A stretch of 64,000 bases of DNA from Mesorhizobium shangrilense. Its GTDB lineage: Bacteria > Pseudomonadota > Alphaproteobacteria > Rhizobiales > Rhizobiaceae. The notes beneath the pieces were generated by a model, which did no database searches, was not told where the DNA came from, and saw only the letters and a list, made by a program, of their open reading frames with translations. Positions within the stretch are counted from its first letter, which is position 1. Each line of letters starts with the position of its first letter. Of the stretch, positions 51,374 to 61,886 are shown in pieces. Location: positions 4,092,001-4,156,000 of the forward strand of contig NZ_JBEWSZ010000001.1 in NCBI RefSeq assembly GCF_040537815.1. The letters run 5' to 3'. The translations under genes were made by a program, and so were the position numbers.

Positions 51374-51531
51374 CGTTTGTACGCAATGACGCTCGTTTAG
51401 GCGTGGTGCTTCCGATTTGTAGGAATTAGACTGGACGGCGCAAAGGTCGGACAGAATTAATCCCCTTCCAGCTTCCAAATGCTACTTTCTTGCGGCCGAG
51501 TTCGTGTCCCAGCGCAGAGAGGTGAGGATCG

Positions 51532-51980
51532 ATGCGGAAAATGATGGCAGGTAACCTGCACGGCATCCACGTCAGCGAAGTCAATCTCGACTGCCACGGC
51601 TCAATCACACTCGATCCTGACCACTGCCAGGAGGCCGGCAACTTTCCGATGGAATTCGTCGAGATCTGGAACAAGAATTCGGGCGCGCGCATCTCGACCT
51701 GTGTCATCTTCGGCCAACCCGGATCCCATTGCTGCATTCTCAATGGCGCCGCTGCTCGCAACTGCCAACCAGGCGATCAACTGATAATCTGCAATTCCAT
51801 CTATGCACCCGAAACGGAGTTGACTGCGCTCGAACCGCAGGTGCTAGCCTTTGATGCTCATAATCACATCTTGGAGCGTTTCACCTACTCGGTCGAACCC
51901 ACCGCAAGTGGGGCGACAGTTTCTCAATACTGAACGTCGCTGGCGAACCCCTGCCGATACCCGCGCTTGTTGCCAAATGG
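51532..51980 (+). pseudogene. degenerate second panD
   Basis: Clearly a panD copy: Gly23-Ser24, His10, Trp46 and Arg53 are kept. However, Lys8 is Asn (GNLHG), Tyr21 before the cleavage site is Cys (DCHGS), and the catalytic Tyr57 is Cys (STCVI). Near 51913 a one-base change shifts the frame, so the conserved C-terminus (SFSIL, then PIPALVAKW) is read only in another frame up to about 51980. A GAGG lies before the ATG. It may still be translated as 133 residues, but decarboxylase activity is unlikely. Confidence 0.85.
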
Positions 51981-52046
51981 ACGTTGGCCTCGGCAGTCAT
52001 CGCCGAGATAGTCAGCCGCAAAGAGTACCCTAGGAAGGGAGATGGA

Positions 52047-53045
52047 ATGACAGCGGAACTGCACCCTAACACGACCGTCGAGGCGTTCGACAGTGCGCCC
52101 TATCAATGGACCCGGGAAACAGCCCAAACTGTCTACGAGCTGCCGTTCAATGACCTTCTCTTCCGGGCTCAGACGAGTCACCGCGAGAATTTCGATCCCA
52201 ACAAAGTCCAGCTCAGCAGGCTTCTCAGCATCAAGACAGGCGGATGTCCGGAGGATTGCGGCTATTGCAGCCAGTCAGCGCATCACGAAACCGGCCTGAA
52301 GGCGTCGAAGCTGACGGAAGTCAGGCGCGTCATCGCCGAGGCGACCAAGGCGCGTGACGCCGGCGCCACCCGCTATTGCATGGGCGCGGCCTGGCGAAAC
52401 CCAAAGGCGCGCGACATGGATGCGGTCGTAGCGATGGTTGAAGGCGTGAAGGCGCTGGGCATGGAAACCTGCATGACCCTCGGCATGCTCGATCTCGAGC
52501 AAGCCGCCCGTCTGAAACATGCTGGTCTCGACTATTACAACCACAATATCGATACGTCGGAACGCTATTACAGCGAGATCATCAGCACGCGCAGCTTCGC
52601 TGACCGGCTCGATACGCTCGAGCTGGTTCGCCAATCCGGCATCAAAGTCTGCTGCGGAGGCATTGTCGGCATGGGCGAAGAGCCGGTGGACCGCATCGAA
52701 ATGCTGGTGACGCTGGCCAACCTGCCGGAGCATCCGCAGAGCGTTCCGATCAACATGCTGATCCCGATCGCAGGAACGCCGCTGGCTGAGGCAAAGCCGA
52801 TCGAGCCGATAGAGTTCGTGCGCGTCATCGCGCTGGCACGTATCATGATGCCGAAATCGCACGTGCGTCTTTCCGCCGGCCGCACCGCCATGACCGACGA
52901 GATGCAGGCGCTATGCTTCTTTGCCGGCGCCAATTCGATCTTCGTCGGCGACACGCTGCTGACGGCGGACAACCCCGGCGAGGACAAGGATACCCTGCTG
53001 TTCCGGCGCCTTGGCATCGAGCCGATGGAACTCGAGGCGCAATGA
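52047..53045 (+). CDS. bioB: biotin synthase
   Basis: A radical SAM enzyme inserting sulfur into dethiobiotin. The 332-residue protein has CxxxCxxC at Cys67-Cys71-Cys74 ([13 protein letters not shown]), [17 protein letters not shown] and [13 protein letters not shown], where the arginine is a [2Fe-2S] ligand. The ATG at 52047 is preceded by GGAAGGGA; an upstream extension would read through the panD remnant. It opens the bioBFDAZ operon and its stop overlaps bioF (ATGA). Confidence 0.97.
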   Translation: MTAELHPNTTVEAFDSAPYQWTRETAQTVYELPFNDLLFRAQTSHRENFDPNKVQLSRLLSIKTGGCPEDCGYCSQSAHHETGLKASKLTEVRRVIAEATKARDAGATRYCMGAAWRNPKARDMDAVVAMVEGVKALGMETCMTLGMLDLEQAARLKHAGLDYYNHNIDTSERYYSEIISTRSFADRLDTLELVRQSGIKVCCGGIVGMGEEPVDRIEMLVTLANLPEHPQSVPINMLIPIAGTPLAEAKPIEPIEFVRVIALARIMMPKSHVRLSAGRTAMTDEMQALCFFAGANSIFVGDTLLTADNPGEDKDTLLFRRLGIEPMELEAQ

Positions 53046-54181
53046 ACGGAGCACCCCTTGCTCGCTATGAAGCGACCTTGCAGGGACTGGCGCGCAAGGA
53101 CCGGCTGCGGACGCTGTCGCCGCGCGCCGGGCTCGACTTCTCGTCGAACGACTATCTCGGGCTTGCCGCCTCCAGGAGACTAGGCGATGCGGTTGCGGCG
53201 GCGATTGCGCGGGGCACACCGGTCGGCGCTGCCGGGTCGCGGCTATTACGCGGCAATGCGCCGGAACATGAGCAACTGGAGGCGGACGCGGCGGTGTTCT
53301 TCGGGGCCGAATGCGCACTGTTCTTCGGCAGCGGCTACATAGCCAACTTCGCTCTGCTGACGACGCTGCCGCAGAAGGGCGACCTGCTGGTCCTCGACGA
53401 GCTCGCCCATGCCAGCATGCATGAGGGCGCGCAGGCCTGCCGCGCCCGGTTCGTGCTGGCCGCTCATAATGACGTCACCGCGGTCGAGGATGCGATCACC
53501 CACTGGCGCGCCGGTGGCGGCATGGGGCGCATCTGGATCGCGGTCGAAAGCCTGTACAGCATGGATGGCGACCGAGCTCCGATGGTGAACCTGGTCGAAC
53601 TTGCCGATCGGCACGAAGCATTCCTCGTCGTCGACGAAGCGCATGCCACCGGCGTCTGGGGACTAGGCGGCCGGGGGCTGGCCGCCGCATTCGAAGGCCG
53701 CGACAACATCGTCGCGCTCCATACATGCGGCAAGGCGCTCGGCGCGTCCGGCGCGCTCGTCACAGGACCGCGAACGCTGTGCGACTATCTCGTCAACCGG
53801 TGCCGACCATTCATCTACGCTACCGCGCCGTCACCGCTGATGGCGGTGGCAGTGCGCGAAGCGCTCGCCATCCTGTCCGACGAGCCCATGCGCCGCGTTC
53901 AGCTCAACAGGCGCGTTGCCTTCGCTGGCCGCCAGTTGGCCGAGCACTGCGGCGTGACGCCGAGCGGCTCGCAGATCCAGCCATTTGTCATTGGCGATAA
54001 CAGGCGCACCATGACGATGGCGTCGGCACTGCAGGCCCGCGGCTTCGACATACGCGGCATTCGCCCGCCGACAGTGCCGGAGGGCACGTCTCGCCTGCGC
54101 ATTTCGCTGACGCTCAACGTCGACGAAGCCGAGATTTCCGCCATGGTCGAGGCGCTCGTCGAGGTGTTGGCCACGGCATGA
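53042..54181 (+). CDS. bioF: 8-amino-7-oxononanoate synthase
   Basis: A PLP enzyme condensing pimeloyl thioester with alanine. The 379-residue alpha-oxoamine synthase has [41 protein letters not shown] and the PLP lysine in [23 protein letters not shown] and a C-terminal [10 protein letters not shown] also fit. It overlaps bioB and bioD by 4 bases each. Confidence 0.97.
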   Translation: MNGAPLARYEATLQGLARKDRLRTLSPRAGLDFSSNDYLGLAASRRLGDAVAAAIARGTPVGAAGSRLLRGNAPEHEQLEADAAVFFGAECALFFGSGYIANFALLTTLPQKGDLLVLDELAHASMHEGAQACRARFVLAAHNDVTAVEDAITHWRAGGGMGRIWIAVESLYSMDGDRAPMVNLVELADRHEAFLVVDEAHATGVWGLGGRGLAAAFEGRDNIVALHTCGKALGASGALVTGPRTLCDYLVNRCRPFIYATAPSPLMAVAVREALAILSDEPMRRVQLNRRVAFAGRQLAEHCGVTPSGSQIQPFVIGDNRRTMTMASALQARGFDIRGIRPPTVPEGTSRLRISLTLNVDEAEISAMVEALVEVLATA

Positions 54182-54816
54182 CCAAACGTATCGTCATCAC
54201 TGGGACAGACACCGGAATTGGCAAGACAGTGTTTTCGGCTGGGCTCGCCGGCTTGCTCAATGGCTTCTACTGGAAGCCGGTGCAATCTGGCCTCGACGAG
54301 GAGACCGACAGCGAGGTCGTAGCCCGGCTTTCCGGCTTGCCCGCCGGGCGCATCCTGCCGGAAGTTTACCGTCTGAGGATGCCGCTGTCGCCGCATCGAT
54401 CAGCCGAAATCGACGGCGTCGCGATCGAGGCGGCCAAGCTCTCACTGCCAGACTTGCCGGGTCCGCTCATCATCGAAGGCGCCGGCGGGCTGATGGTGCC
54501 GCTCAACCGGCAGACAAGGTTCATCGATGTTTTCCAGGAATGGCAACTACCCGTCATCCTGTGCGCCCGTACCGCGCTCGGCACCATCAACCACACCCTG
54601 CTGTCTATCGAGGCCCTGCGCGCCCGCTCCATTCCACTCATCGGCGTTGCCTTCATCGGCGAGGAAATGGCCGACAGCCAAAGGACGATCGCCGAATTCG
54701 GCAATGTTGCGGTGCTGGGAAGGTTGCCTCACCTCGATCCACTGACGCACGAGACGCTCAGCCGCGCCATGAGCGACTTTTTTGACCTCACGATGATAGC
54801 CGAAGGATGCCGCTGA
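54178..54816 (+). CDS. bioD: dethiobiotin synthetase
   Basis: Closes the ureido ring from diaminopelargonate, CO2 and ATP. The 212-residue P-loop protein has the motif [43 protein letters not shown] and [14 protein letters not shown]. Overlaps bioF by 4 bases; its stop overlaps the preferred bioA start as TGATG. Confidence 0.96.
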   Translation: MTKRIVITGTDTGIGKTVFSAGLAGLLNGFYWKPVQSGLDEETDSEVVARLSGLPAGRILPEVYRLRMPLSPHRSAEIDGVAIEAAKLSLPDLPGPLIIEGAGGLMVPLNRQTRFIDVFQEWQLPVILCARTALGTINHTLLSIEALRARSIPLIGVAFIGEEMADSQRTIAEFGNVAVLGRLPHLDPLTHETLSRAMSDFFDLTMIAEGCR

Positions 54817-56078
54817 TGAACTCGCATGTCTGGCACCCCTTCACCCAGCACGCACTCGAGCCAGCGATCCCTGAAATCGTCCGGACGGAAGGCGCCTATC
54901 TACACAAGGCCGACGGCACGCGCATCCTAGACGCCATTTCCTCCTGGTGGGTCGTCACGCATGGCCACCGCCATCCCCGCATCATGAAGGCCATTGAGAC
55001 GACCGCGTCGAGCCTCGACCAGATCATTTTCGCAGGCTTCACGCATGAACCGGCCGAACGCTTGGCCAAAGCCTTGGTGAGTCTCGCACCGCCGGGACTC
55101 GATTGGGTGTTCTATTCCGACAGCGGCTCGACCTGCGTCGAAGTCGCGCTGAAGATGGCGCTCGGCTATTTCCGCAACATCGGCGCGCCGCGCTCGCGTA
55201 TCGTCGTCATGGAGCACAGCTATCATGGCGACACTATCGGCACGATGAGCGTCGGTGCCCGTGGCGTGTTCAACGCCGCCTACGACCCCCTGCTGTTCGA
55301 TGTCGACACCATCCCCTTCCCGGCCGCCGGGCGCGAGCAGGAGACACTGGATCGGTTCGAGGCCGTTGCCCGTGACCAGCGCGCCGCCGCCCTAATTGTC
55401 GAGCCACTGGTGCTAGGCGCCGGTGGCATGCTGATGTATCCGGCCTGGGTTCTGTCTGAGTTGAAAAAGATCGCTGAGGCCTCCGGCACGCTGCTGATCG
55501 CCGACGAGGTGATGACCGGCTGGGGGCGCACCGGGACCATGTTCGCCTGCGAGCAGGCATCCATCTCTCCAGACATATTGTGCACGTCAAAGGGCCTGAC
55601 CGGTGGCACTATCCCGCTGGCCGCGACGCTTGCCACCGAAGCTATCTTCCAGGCCCATTATTCGACGGACCGGAAGAAGACATTTTTCCACTCGAGCTCC
55701 TACACCGCCAATCCGATTGCCTGTGCTGCCGCACTCGCCAATGTCGAGATCTGGCGTGACGAACCGGTGGCCGAGCGGATCGCGGCCTTGAGCACAATGC
55801 AGGCCGCCGGGCTTCGACGGTTTCAGGACAATCCATATTTCACCGACAGCCGGGGAACCGGTACGATAGCGGCACTCGATCTGCGCGCCGGCTCAGCCGG
55901 TTATCTGGCCGAAATCGGCCCGAAGCTGCGCGCGTTCTTCCTCGATCGAGGGCTGCTTGTGCGCCCGCTCGGCAATGTCCTCTATCTTCTGCCGCCCTAT
56001 TGCATCACTGGTGACGAATTGGACGGGCTCTATGACGCGATCGAGGAGGCCGGCGAACGCTTCGGTTCGAGGCCATGA
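54816..56078 (+). CDS. bioA: adenosylmethionine-8-amino-7-oxononanoate aminotransferase
   Basis: PLP aminotransferase using SAM as amino donor to make 7,8-diaminopelargonate. 420 residues with VWHPFTQH at the very start (a BioA hallmark), [54 protein letters not shown] and the PLP lysine in CTSKGLTGG. The ATG at 54816 has GAAGGA about 9 bases upstream; the ATG at 54807 adds 3 residues. bioZ follows with a 4-base overlap. Confidence 0.97.
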   Translation: MNSHVWHPFTQHALEPAIPEIVRTEGAYLHKADGTRILDAISSWWVVTHGHRHPRIMKAIETTASSLDQIIFAGFTHEPAERLAKALVSLAPPGLDWVFYSDSGSTCVEVALKMALGYFRNIGAPRSRIVVMEHSYHGDTIGTMSVGARGVFNAAYDPLLFDVDTIPFPAAGREQETLDRFEAVARDQRAAALIVEPLVLGAGGMLMYPAWVLSELKKIAEASGTLLIADEVMTGWGRTGTMFACEQASISPDILCTSKGLTGGTIPLAATLATEAIFQAHYSTDRKKTFFHSSSYTANPIACAAALANVEIWRDEPVAERIAALSTMQAAGLRRFQDNPYFTDSRGTGTIAALDLRAGSAGYLAEIGPKLRAFFLDRGLLVRPLGNVLYLLPPYCITGDELDGLYDAIEEAGERFGSRP

Positions 56079-57058
56079 GCAAGTCGTCGCGCATTCTCGG
56101 GTTTGGCCATCACGCGCCTGGGCGCAAGGTGGCGAATGCCGAGATCGAGAGCAATCTCGGCCTGGAGCAGGGCTGGATCGAGCGGCGCACCGGAATCCGT
56201 TCCCGCTTCTGGGCAACCGACGAAGACACGCTGTCCGGTCTTGCCACGCAAGCTGGCGACATGGCGCTGGCGAACGCCGGCATTGACCGCAGCGACATCG
56301 GTCTGCTGCTGCTTGCCACCTCGACGCCCGACCACCTTCTGCCGCCCAGTGCCCCCCTGGTCGCGCACAAGCTCAGTCTTGGCCGAGCGGGCGCGGTCGA
56401 CCTGACCGGTGCCTGCGCCGGCTTCATCTATGCACTGATGTTCGCCGATGGATTCACCCGCCTGCATGGCAAACCAGCGCTGGTGATCGCCGCCAACATC
56501 CTCAGCCGCCGCATCAATCCAGCCGAGCGCGCAAGCTCCGTCCTGTTCGCCGATGCCGCCGGCGCCGTGGTGATTGGTCCCTGCGAGGACCCCGATCGGG
56601 GCATTCTCGGCGCTTCGGTAGATTCGGACGGTTCGCGCTACGGGCTGATCCAGATACCCGCTGGAGGAAGCAACATCCCGTTCCATGGCAACCTCGACCT
56701 CGACCAAACCCGCATGAGGATGACAGACGGACGCGAAGTGTTCGCCAGGGCTGTCGAGATGATGACCGATTGCTCGATAAGCGCCCTTGCCGCTGCCGGA
56801 GTGCGACCACAGGATGTCGGCCGGTTCGTGCCGCATCAGGCCAATGCTCGTATTTTCGATGCGGTCGGGAGGAATCTTGGAATAGCCGATCAAGCAATCG
56901 TCAAGACGATCGCCGAATACGGCAACTCTTCCGCCGCGACGATCCCCCTCTCCCTGTCGCTGACCCATCAGGCCGAGCCATTTCGACCGGGCGAGAAAAT
57001 CCTACTGGCAGCGGCAGGTGCAGGTCTCAGCGGCGGTGCGCTCGTCGTCGGAATTTAG
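56075..57058 (+). CDS. bioZ: BioZ 3-ketoacyl-ACP synthase for the pimeloyl moiety
   Basis: A FabH-like ketosynthase that starts biotin synthesis in many alphaproteobacteria by condensing glutaryl-CoA with malonyl-ACP, replacing BioC/BioH. The 327-residue protein has the thiolase-fold triad Cys114 (TGACAGF), His254 (HQANARI) and Asn284 (YGNSSAA). It overlaps bioA by 4 bases and ends the operon. Glutaryl-CoA comes from lysine breakdown, so biotin here depends on lysine catabolism. A 3' remnant of the same gene lies at 0.6-0.9 kb. Confidence 0.96.
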   Translation: MSKSSRILGFGHHAPGRKVANAEIESNLGLEQGWIERRTGIRSRFWATDEDTLSGLATQAGDMALANAGIDRSDIGLLLLATSTPDHLLPPSAPLVAHKLSLGRAGAVDLTGACAGFIYALMFADGFTRLHGKPALVIAANILSRRINPAERASSVLFADAAGAVVIGPCEDPDRGILGASVDSDGSRYGLIQIPAGGSNIPFHGNLDLDQTRMRMTDGREVFARAVEMMTDCSISALAAAGVRPQDVGRFVPHQANARIFDAVGRNLGIADQAIVKTIAEYGNSSAATIPLSLSLTHQAEPFRPGEKILLAAAGAGLSGGALVVGI

Positions 57059-57124
57059 CCGAATAACTGGCTGCTCCGACGGCGGTAAGATTAGTCACGC
57101 ATGATCGATAGGAAACAAGACCAA

Positions 57125-57136
57125 ATGCGAAAACTA
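57125..57136 (+). pseudogene. panD 5' stub cut by an insertion sequence
   Basis: ATGCGAAAACTA equals the first four codons of the intact panD (953-964). The 20 or so bases before it (GATAGGA..CA.ACCAA) also match the panD leader. At 57137 the sequence changes to an IS630-type left end. The remainder of panD is not found beyond the element. Confidence 0.75.
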
Positions 57137-58105
57137 AAAACGTGTCGTGATTAATCGGCTTCATATCCAGCAGCTTCGAAGAAGTTTCTGCATTCAGCTG
57201 GCTCGAACAGGAGGCAGATATCGCCGATCGCCTCGCAGAGTGCATCGAAGGTTCTGGCCGCCTTCTTTCGCAGCCGCGCCTTGAGTTTTGAGTAGGCCAT
57301 CTCGATGGGCTGAGATCGGGCGAGTATGGCGGCAGGAACAGGAGCCAAGCGCCCTTTTGGCGAACCAGTTGTGCAGCGCGCCCGTTCTTGTGGAAGCCGA
57401 TATCGTCGAGAATGACGACATCGCCGGCCGACAGTTCGGGAGCAAGCTGAGTTTCGACGTAGCGTTCGAAGATGGCGCCATTCATCGGCCCGTTGACAAT
57501 CCACAGCGCGACAAGACCGTGACATCGCAGCCCGGCGATGAAGGTCTGCGTCTGCCATTTGCCGAATGGTGCATGCGTCCTGAAGCGCTCGCCCTTCGGC
57601 GCCCAGCCGGTGCGTTTGGTCAGCTTGGTGTTGGTCGACGTCTCATCGATGAAGATTAGCCGCGCCAAGGCCTTGTTGAAGAAGCGCTTTCGCCGCCCGA
57701 TCCACAGTTCACGCGCCTGGCGCACGTCGGCCCGCTGCTGCTCGCTGGCCAGCAGAGTTTTTTATGACTGAGCCCCAGGCGATTGAGCAGGCGCCCGACA
57801 TTGGAGCAGTGCACGCTCACACCCCGCATCTCCAACTCGAAACAACGGTCATCCAGCGTCAGGTCGCCGGCCTCGGCCAATCGCAAGCGAACAAACTCGG
57901 ATGCGGCTCAGCTTGCCGCCGCCCACATGGCCCTGCTGGCGCGCCTCAAGCGAACTGCCGGCGCAGGTTGATCAGATCGTTCACAAAGCGAGGCGAAACG
58001 CGGAAATGGCGCGCTGCCTCGCGGTGGCCATGTCCCTCATCGACACACGCAGCAACACGTCTACGCAACTCAAGGGGTAAAACGGGATCGCAACTGCGCG
58101 TCTAG
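57137..58105 (-). mobile_element. degenerate IS630-family element
   Basis: A Tc1/mariner-like transposase gene on the minus strand. The N-terminal HTH part reads ELRRRVAACVDEGHGHREAA and RFVNDLINLRRQF, then a stop. The central part LGLSHKK is followed by an A6 run (near 57766) where a -1 shift restores [16 protein letters not shown]. Catalytic [28 protein letters not shown] and [11 protein letters not shown] follow. A one-base loss near 57318 precedes [16 protein letters not shown]. Apart from the possibly programmed A6 shift, at least two lesions make it inactive. The left end abuts panD; the right end is not recognisable. Confidence 0.82.
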
Positions 58106-58208
58106 ATTCGAGGGAAGTAAGTCCTTTCAGCCGCCAAGACGGGGAGGTAACCACATCTTTTCGCTGGTGGAGCACCAACGACCAGCTTTATGGGAGGCAC
58201 GTTATCCA

Positions 58209-59432
58209 ATGGCAAGCGCGCGAAACTTCTCGTTACCGAGCCAAAATACTGTCGTGCTGGCGATTGGTCAGGCGCTTTTCACAGCTGCCATCTCGGTCGA
58301 TCTTACGTTAACCGGACTGACGGGGTATCAGCTTGCCCCGGATAAAGCTCTTGCAACTCTTCCCTTTGCGCTCATTGCAGTTGCGGGAGCGGTTGTTACG
58401 CTGCTTGCATCATATCTAATCGAGCGTCTTGGGCGCCAAGTGTCCTTCGTCATCGGATCGACTGCATGCGCGATCGGAGGAGCAATATCCGTCTGGTCCG
58501 TGCTGCACGGTAATTTTTGGACGTTTTGCCTCGGTACTGCGGGAGTCGGCATTTTTCAGGCGTTCGCGGGGTATTATCGGCTCGCCGCAGCAGATGCTGT
58601 TTCGCAGGAAAGCAAAGCCAAAGCAATCTCCTTCGTTTTGGCTGGCGGCGTCGCGGCTGCATTCTTGGGGCCGCTCTTTGCGGCTTGGACCAAAGACGTT
58701 TTACCCGCGATGTTTGCGGGATCTTACCTGCTGGTCTGTGCGCTCGGGGTGGCTTCGGCATTTTTGTTCGCGCTGGTCTTCCGAGATCGCGGCAACGATA
58801 TGTCCCATATGCAGGATAATGAGGGCCAACCAAGGCCACTGGGTGTTGTCTTTAGGCAGCCGATCTCCTGGGCGGCTCTTGCTAACAACGTCGTGGGTGG
58901 CGCCGTTATGATGCTACTCATGACGGCTGCGCCGCTCGCGGCCGTTATGTCTGGGCATACCATTGACGATGGCGCTGGCATGATCCAATGGCATCTCGTC
59001 GGGATGTATGCACCTTCGCTTTTTGCGGGAGCGCTGATCAAGCGGTTTGGGCTGGCTCGTATTTTGATGGCAGGGATGGCCCTGATAGCCGCTTGCACGA
59101 TCATTGCATTGAGTTCGCTCGAGGTTCCGGCGTTTTACCTGGCGTTACTTTGCCTTGGCGTCGGCTGGAATTTCATGTTTGTGGGCGGCACAACCCTGTT
59201 GGCGCGCTCCTATCTGCCTGTCGAGCGAGCCAAGATCCAGGGCATCGCGGAAATGCTCCGCGCGGGTGTCACGGCCCTTACATCTCTTGCGGCTGGCCCG
59301 TTGCTTCAATGGCTAGGCTGGAAAGAGCTTAATCTGTTGTGCCTTCCATTGATCGTCATCGCCGCCGTCATGACCCTGCACTGGATCAGAAGCGAAAAGC
59401 GGGCACCTCGCGCCATGCCCGCCTTCAGTTGA
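58209..59432 (+). CDS. MFS transporter
   Basis: A 407-residue major facilitator with about twelve hydrophobic helices. The motif A-like loop LIERLGRQVSFVIGS follows helix 2, and a second half begins FRQPISWAALANNVVGGAV after a hydrophilic central loop (DNEGQPRPLG). It resembles bacterial drug/solute exporters of the YwoG/RhmT style; the substrate is unknown. GGGAGG lies about 12 bases before the ATG. It stands alone between the IS630 and IS5 debris, so it may be cargo of past transposition. Confidence 0.88.
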   Translation: MASARNFSLPSQNTVVLAIGQALFTAAISVDLTLTGLTGYQLAPDKALATLPFALIAVAGAVVTLLASYLIERLGRQVSFVIGSTACAIGGAISVWSVLHGNFWTFCLGTAGVGIFQAFAGYYRLAAADAVSQESKAKAISFVLAGGVAAAFLGPLFAAWTKDVLPAMFAGSYLLVCALGVASAFLFALVFRDRGNDMSHMQDNEGQPRPLGVVFRQPISWAALANNVVGGAVMMLLMTAAPLAAVMSGHTIDDGAGMIQWHLVGMYAPSLFAGALIKRFGLARILMAGMALIAACTIIALSSLEVPAFYLALLCLGVGWNFMFVGGTTLLARSYLPVERAKIQGIAEMLRAGVTALTSLAAGPLLQWLGWKELNLLCLPLIVIAAVMTLHWIRSEKRAPRAMPAFS

Positions 59433-59682
59433 GTAAAGGGAATCGAACACGATGGCCAGCTAGCGTTTGTGCCGAGGCGCCGTTTCTGCCTCGGCAAGGT
59501 TGTACGATGGCGTTCCGGACCCAGGCAATGTCCTTTTCGACACCGCCGGCGAGCGATGCGACGAGATTAACCGAGTGACGTTTTTGCGGGTTATGCGTCC
59601 TTCTCGCAATCGGGGGTTGGCTCTAAAGAAACCTGCGAAGATCGGAATTAGGGCTCGGACTAGGCTCAGGGCGAGCGAGCGA

Positions 59683-59938
59683 CAGATGGCGGGGATATCG
59701 CCGTATTTCCCTCTGTTTCATGGGTCCCGGGGTTGATGACAGGCGGGTGATCAGCGGCATTGTCCATGTGAGCAGGAACGGCTTGCGATGGAAGGACGTG
59801 CCTTCCGGCAAGACGCTCTACAACCGCTTCATCCGCTGGAGCTGGCTCGATGTGTTCGACAGGATCTTTGCCGCGTTGTCCGGGAAGGCTCGAAGTCTGA
59901 GCGAATCATGATCGACGCGACGCACGCACCGTGATTGA
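59683..59938 (+). mobile_element. IS5-family (IS427-type) transposase remnant
   Basis: RQMAGISPYFPLFHGSRG, a one-base shift, then VDDRRVISGIVHVSRNGLRW and KTLYNRFIRWSWLDVFDRIF, a further shift, then EGSKSERIMIDATHA. This is the first ORF of IS427-type elements, with two frameshifts. It breaks off at 59938 against another transposase scrap. The stretch 59433-59682 before it has no identifiable gene. Confidence 0.8.
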
Positions 59939-60055
59939 TCACGCCCGGAATCGCTTCGGTCTCTATCCGCAGCGCCTGGCCGCCGACAGCGGCGTACGTT
60001 TCGGCCGAGATGTTGGGCTGGTTGATGCAGCGCGGGATCGATGACGACGAGTGCA
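59939..60055 (+). mobile_element. IS1182-like transposase scrap
   Basis: DHARNRFGLYPQRLAADSG in one frame continues as AYVSAEMLGWLMQRGID in the next. This matches the RFGL.P.RLAADT.YG....LGWLV block of IS1182/IS4-type transposases. Only about 40 residues remain. Confidence 0.6.
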
Positions 60056-60169
60056 TGAGTCGCGTGAAACGCGCGTTCCAGATGTTACAAGTTGATCCTC
60101 TCAGCTACGGCAACCACTGTAATTCATGATTGAATTGGCTTGTTGAACAAAACGGCCAGATCCCGACTA

Positions 60170-60630
60170 GCGATCCGATTGCCCTTCGGGCGATGCTCGC
60201 CGAGGAGCCGCAGAAAATGAGCGGCTGCGCCAAATCATCAAGGAGTTTGCAACGCCATCGCTTCGGTCGTCGGGCTGAAAGCCTGCCGGTCGATCAATTG
60301 CTTCTCGGGCTCGAAGAGGCCGAGCAGATTGAGGCAGAGCTTCGCAGGTGCGGAACCAACTGACCCGGTAAAGCACCCCGACCGAGTTAGAAAGCGCCGC
60401 GCCAACCGCAGGGCGCTGCCCGCACACCGGCCGCATGTCGAGCAGATCGTCGATGTTCAACACAAGACCTGCCTTCGCTGCCGGGGCCAACTGCACGCGA
60501 TGGGCGAGAATGTTTCCGAACGTCTCGATGTCGTGCCTGCTCGGTTCCGCGTGATCGTGACGCTCCGTCCTCGAAATACGCCGATCACCTTCGCTAAATA
60601 CCAGAGGATCGTCACTGTCCGCTGAGCGGA
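60170..60630 (+). mobile_element. IS66-family tnpC remnant
   Basis: N-terminal third of the IS66 TnpC: IALRAMLAEE, IIKEF-type coiled coil, LQRHRFGRRAESLPVDQLLL, LEEAEQIEAEL, then in another frame KRRANRRALPAHRPHVEQIV and CLRCRGQLHAMGENVSERLD with the zinc-finger CxxC. The catalytic part is missing, and frameshifts occur near 60220 and 60350. Confidence 0.82.
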
Positions 60631-60748
60631 AAAGTCTCTCGCAACAATTGCGCGAATTGACTTAAAGTCCTATATATATCTCGTGGCGGTATACCAACGC
60701 GTGGTTGGTCAAATTCCTTGCATATGCCTCATCACATCGGAGCTTTCC

Positions 60749-61564
60749 GTGAAAAAATACGACGCTATCGCTGTCGAACTTGAACAGAAAATCAAGTCGG
60801 GAGCATTGCGAGCAAGTGAACGGTTGCGTTCTCAAAGCGACCTCGCGACCGAATACGGGGTGAGTGTAGGCACTGTCCAAAAGAGCCTCAAAATTTTGGA
60901 AAATAACGGGCTCATTATGAGCGTGCACGGAAGCGGGACCTACGTCACCACGGGCTCACCGGAGAGCGAGGAAGTAGTTAATTTCCGGTTTATCGATGAA
61001 AACAAGCGTGTGCTTCCGGTGTTTCTGAAGGTGGAAGAGATAAACGTTATCAATGAAGATGGTCCGTGGCGTCAACATCTCGGAGAAGGCGAAACCATCG
61101 AGATACGACGTATTGCCAATATTGACCTTCAATTTAGTGCTCTAAATACTATTTACTTAGTGAGAAGAGATTTTGATATGTTATTGTCTTTACCGTTGTA
61201 CCGCTTGGACGGCCACGAGTTGACGATGCTGATTGATCGACAAAACATGGAAAGCGACCATTTCGTGTACCAATTGAAAGGTGGTGTATTAAGCGATCGG
61301 ACATGTATCATAAATCATCTGGATGTAAAAAGTCAGGGACTTCATTGGGAGATATTCGCTTACACGGCGGCAAATCAACCAAATTGGTATCAGAGAATTG
61401 AGTTACCTTTAACGGGCTATAGCCTAGAAATCTTTGCTTCTGGACGAAAGCATATCAAGCAACAGATGCTCGACACAGCACGAAGACAGCCAATGAGGCA
61501 AAAGCGCGAGGTTACGAAAAAGACCAGCCGCGAAGACCGGGCTTTATTGCAAGAACCCAAGTAA
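60749..61564 (+). CDS. GntR family regulator with UTRA domain
   Basis: A 271-residue HutC-type regulator. The N-terminal winged helix has YDAIAVELEQKIKSGALRAS, SQSDLATEYGVSVGTVQKSL and NNGLIMSVHGSGTYV. A UTRA ligand domain follows, and a basic C-terminal tail (RQPMRQKREVTKKTSRED). The GTG start has GGAG 7 bases upstream. The gene is AT-rich compared with its neighbours, suggesting recent acquisition. It is convergent with the FAH gene; what it regulates is uncertain. Confidence 0.88.
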   Translation: MKKYDAIAVELEQKIKSGALRASERLRSQSDLATEYGVSVGTVQKSLKILENNGLIMSVHGSGTYVTTGSPESEEVVNFRFIDENKRVLPVFLKVEEINVINEDGPWRQHLGEGETIEIRRIANIDLQFSALNTIYLVRRDFDMLLSLPLYRLDGHELTMLIDRQNMESDHFVYQLKGGVLSDRTCIINHLDVKSQGLHWEIFAYTAANQPNWYQRIELPLTGYSLEIFASGRKHIKQQMLDTARRQPMRQKREVTKKTSREDRALLQEPK

Positions 61565-61886
61565 TTCTATCGCTGCGAACGGGTAAAATGGCCATGTAAA
61601 GTTGGAACCGGATAGGATATTCGATATCGTTGGGTGCCTCCAATGCCGAGCTAACTCAATATCTTTAGCTAGCGCTAACAGCAATCCTCACCACCATGTG
61701 TGCCAACAAATTGCGTCCCAACCGGCAATTTCGATGAGGTCCAAAAGCACGGCACTGAAATCGCCGGGGCGCAAGTTATGTTGGCGATAGTTGCAAAAGG
61801 GTTCACCTGCAAGAACTTGTCGAAGACACGGATCGACGCATTGAGGAAATCGAGCCCAAATGGCGCGGTGCTCGCTGCGCTAACGG
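61565..61886. other. no recognisable gene
   Basis: About 320 bases between the convergent GntR and FAH genes. Only short frames are present, with no recognisable protein and no strong terminator hairpin noticed. Confidence 0.45.
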
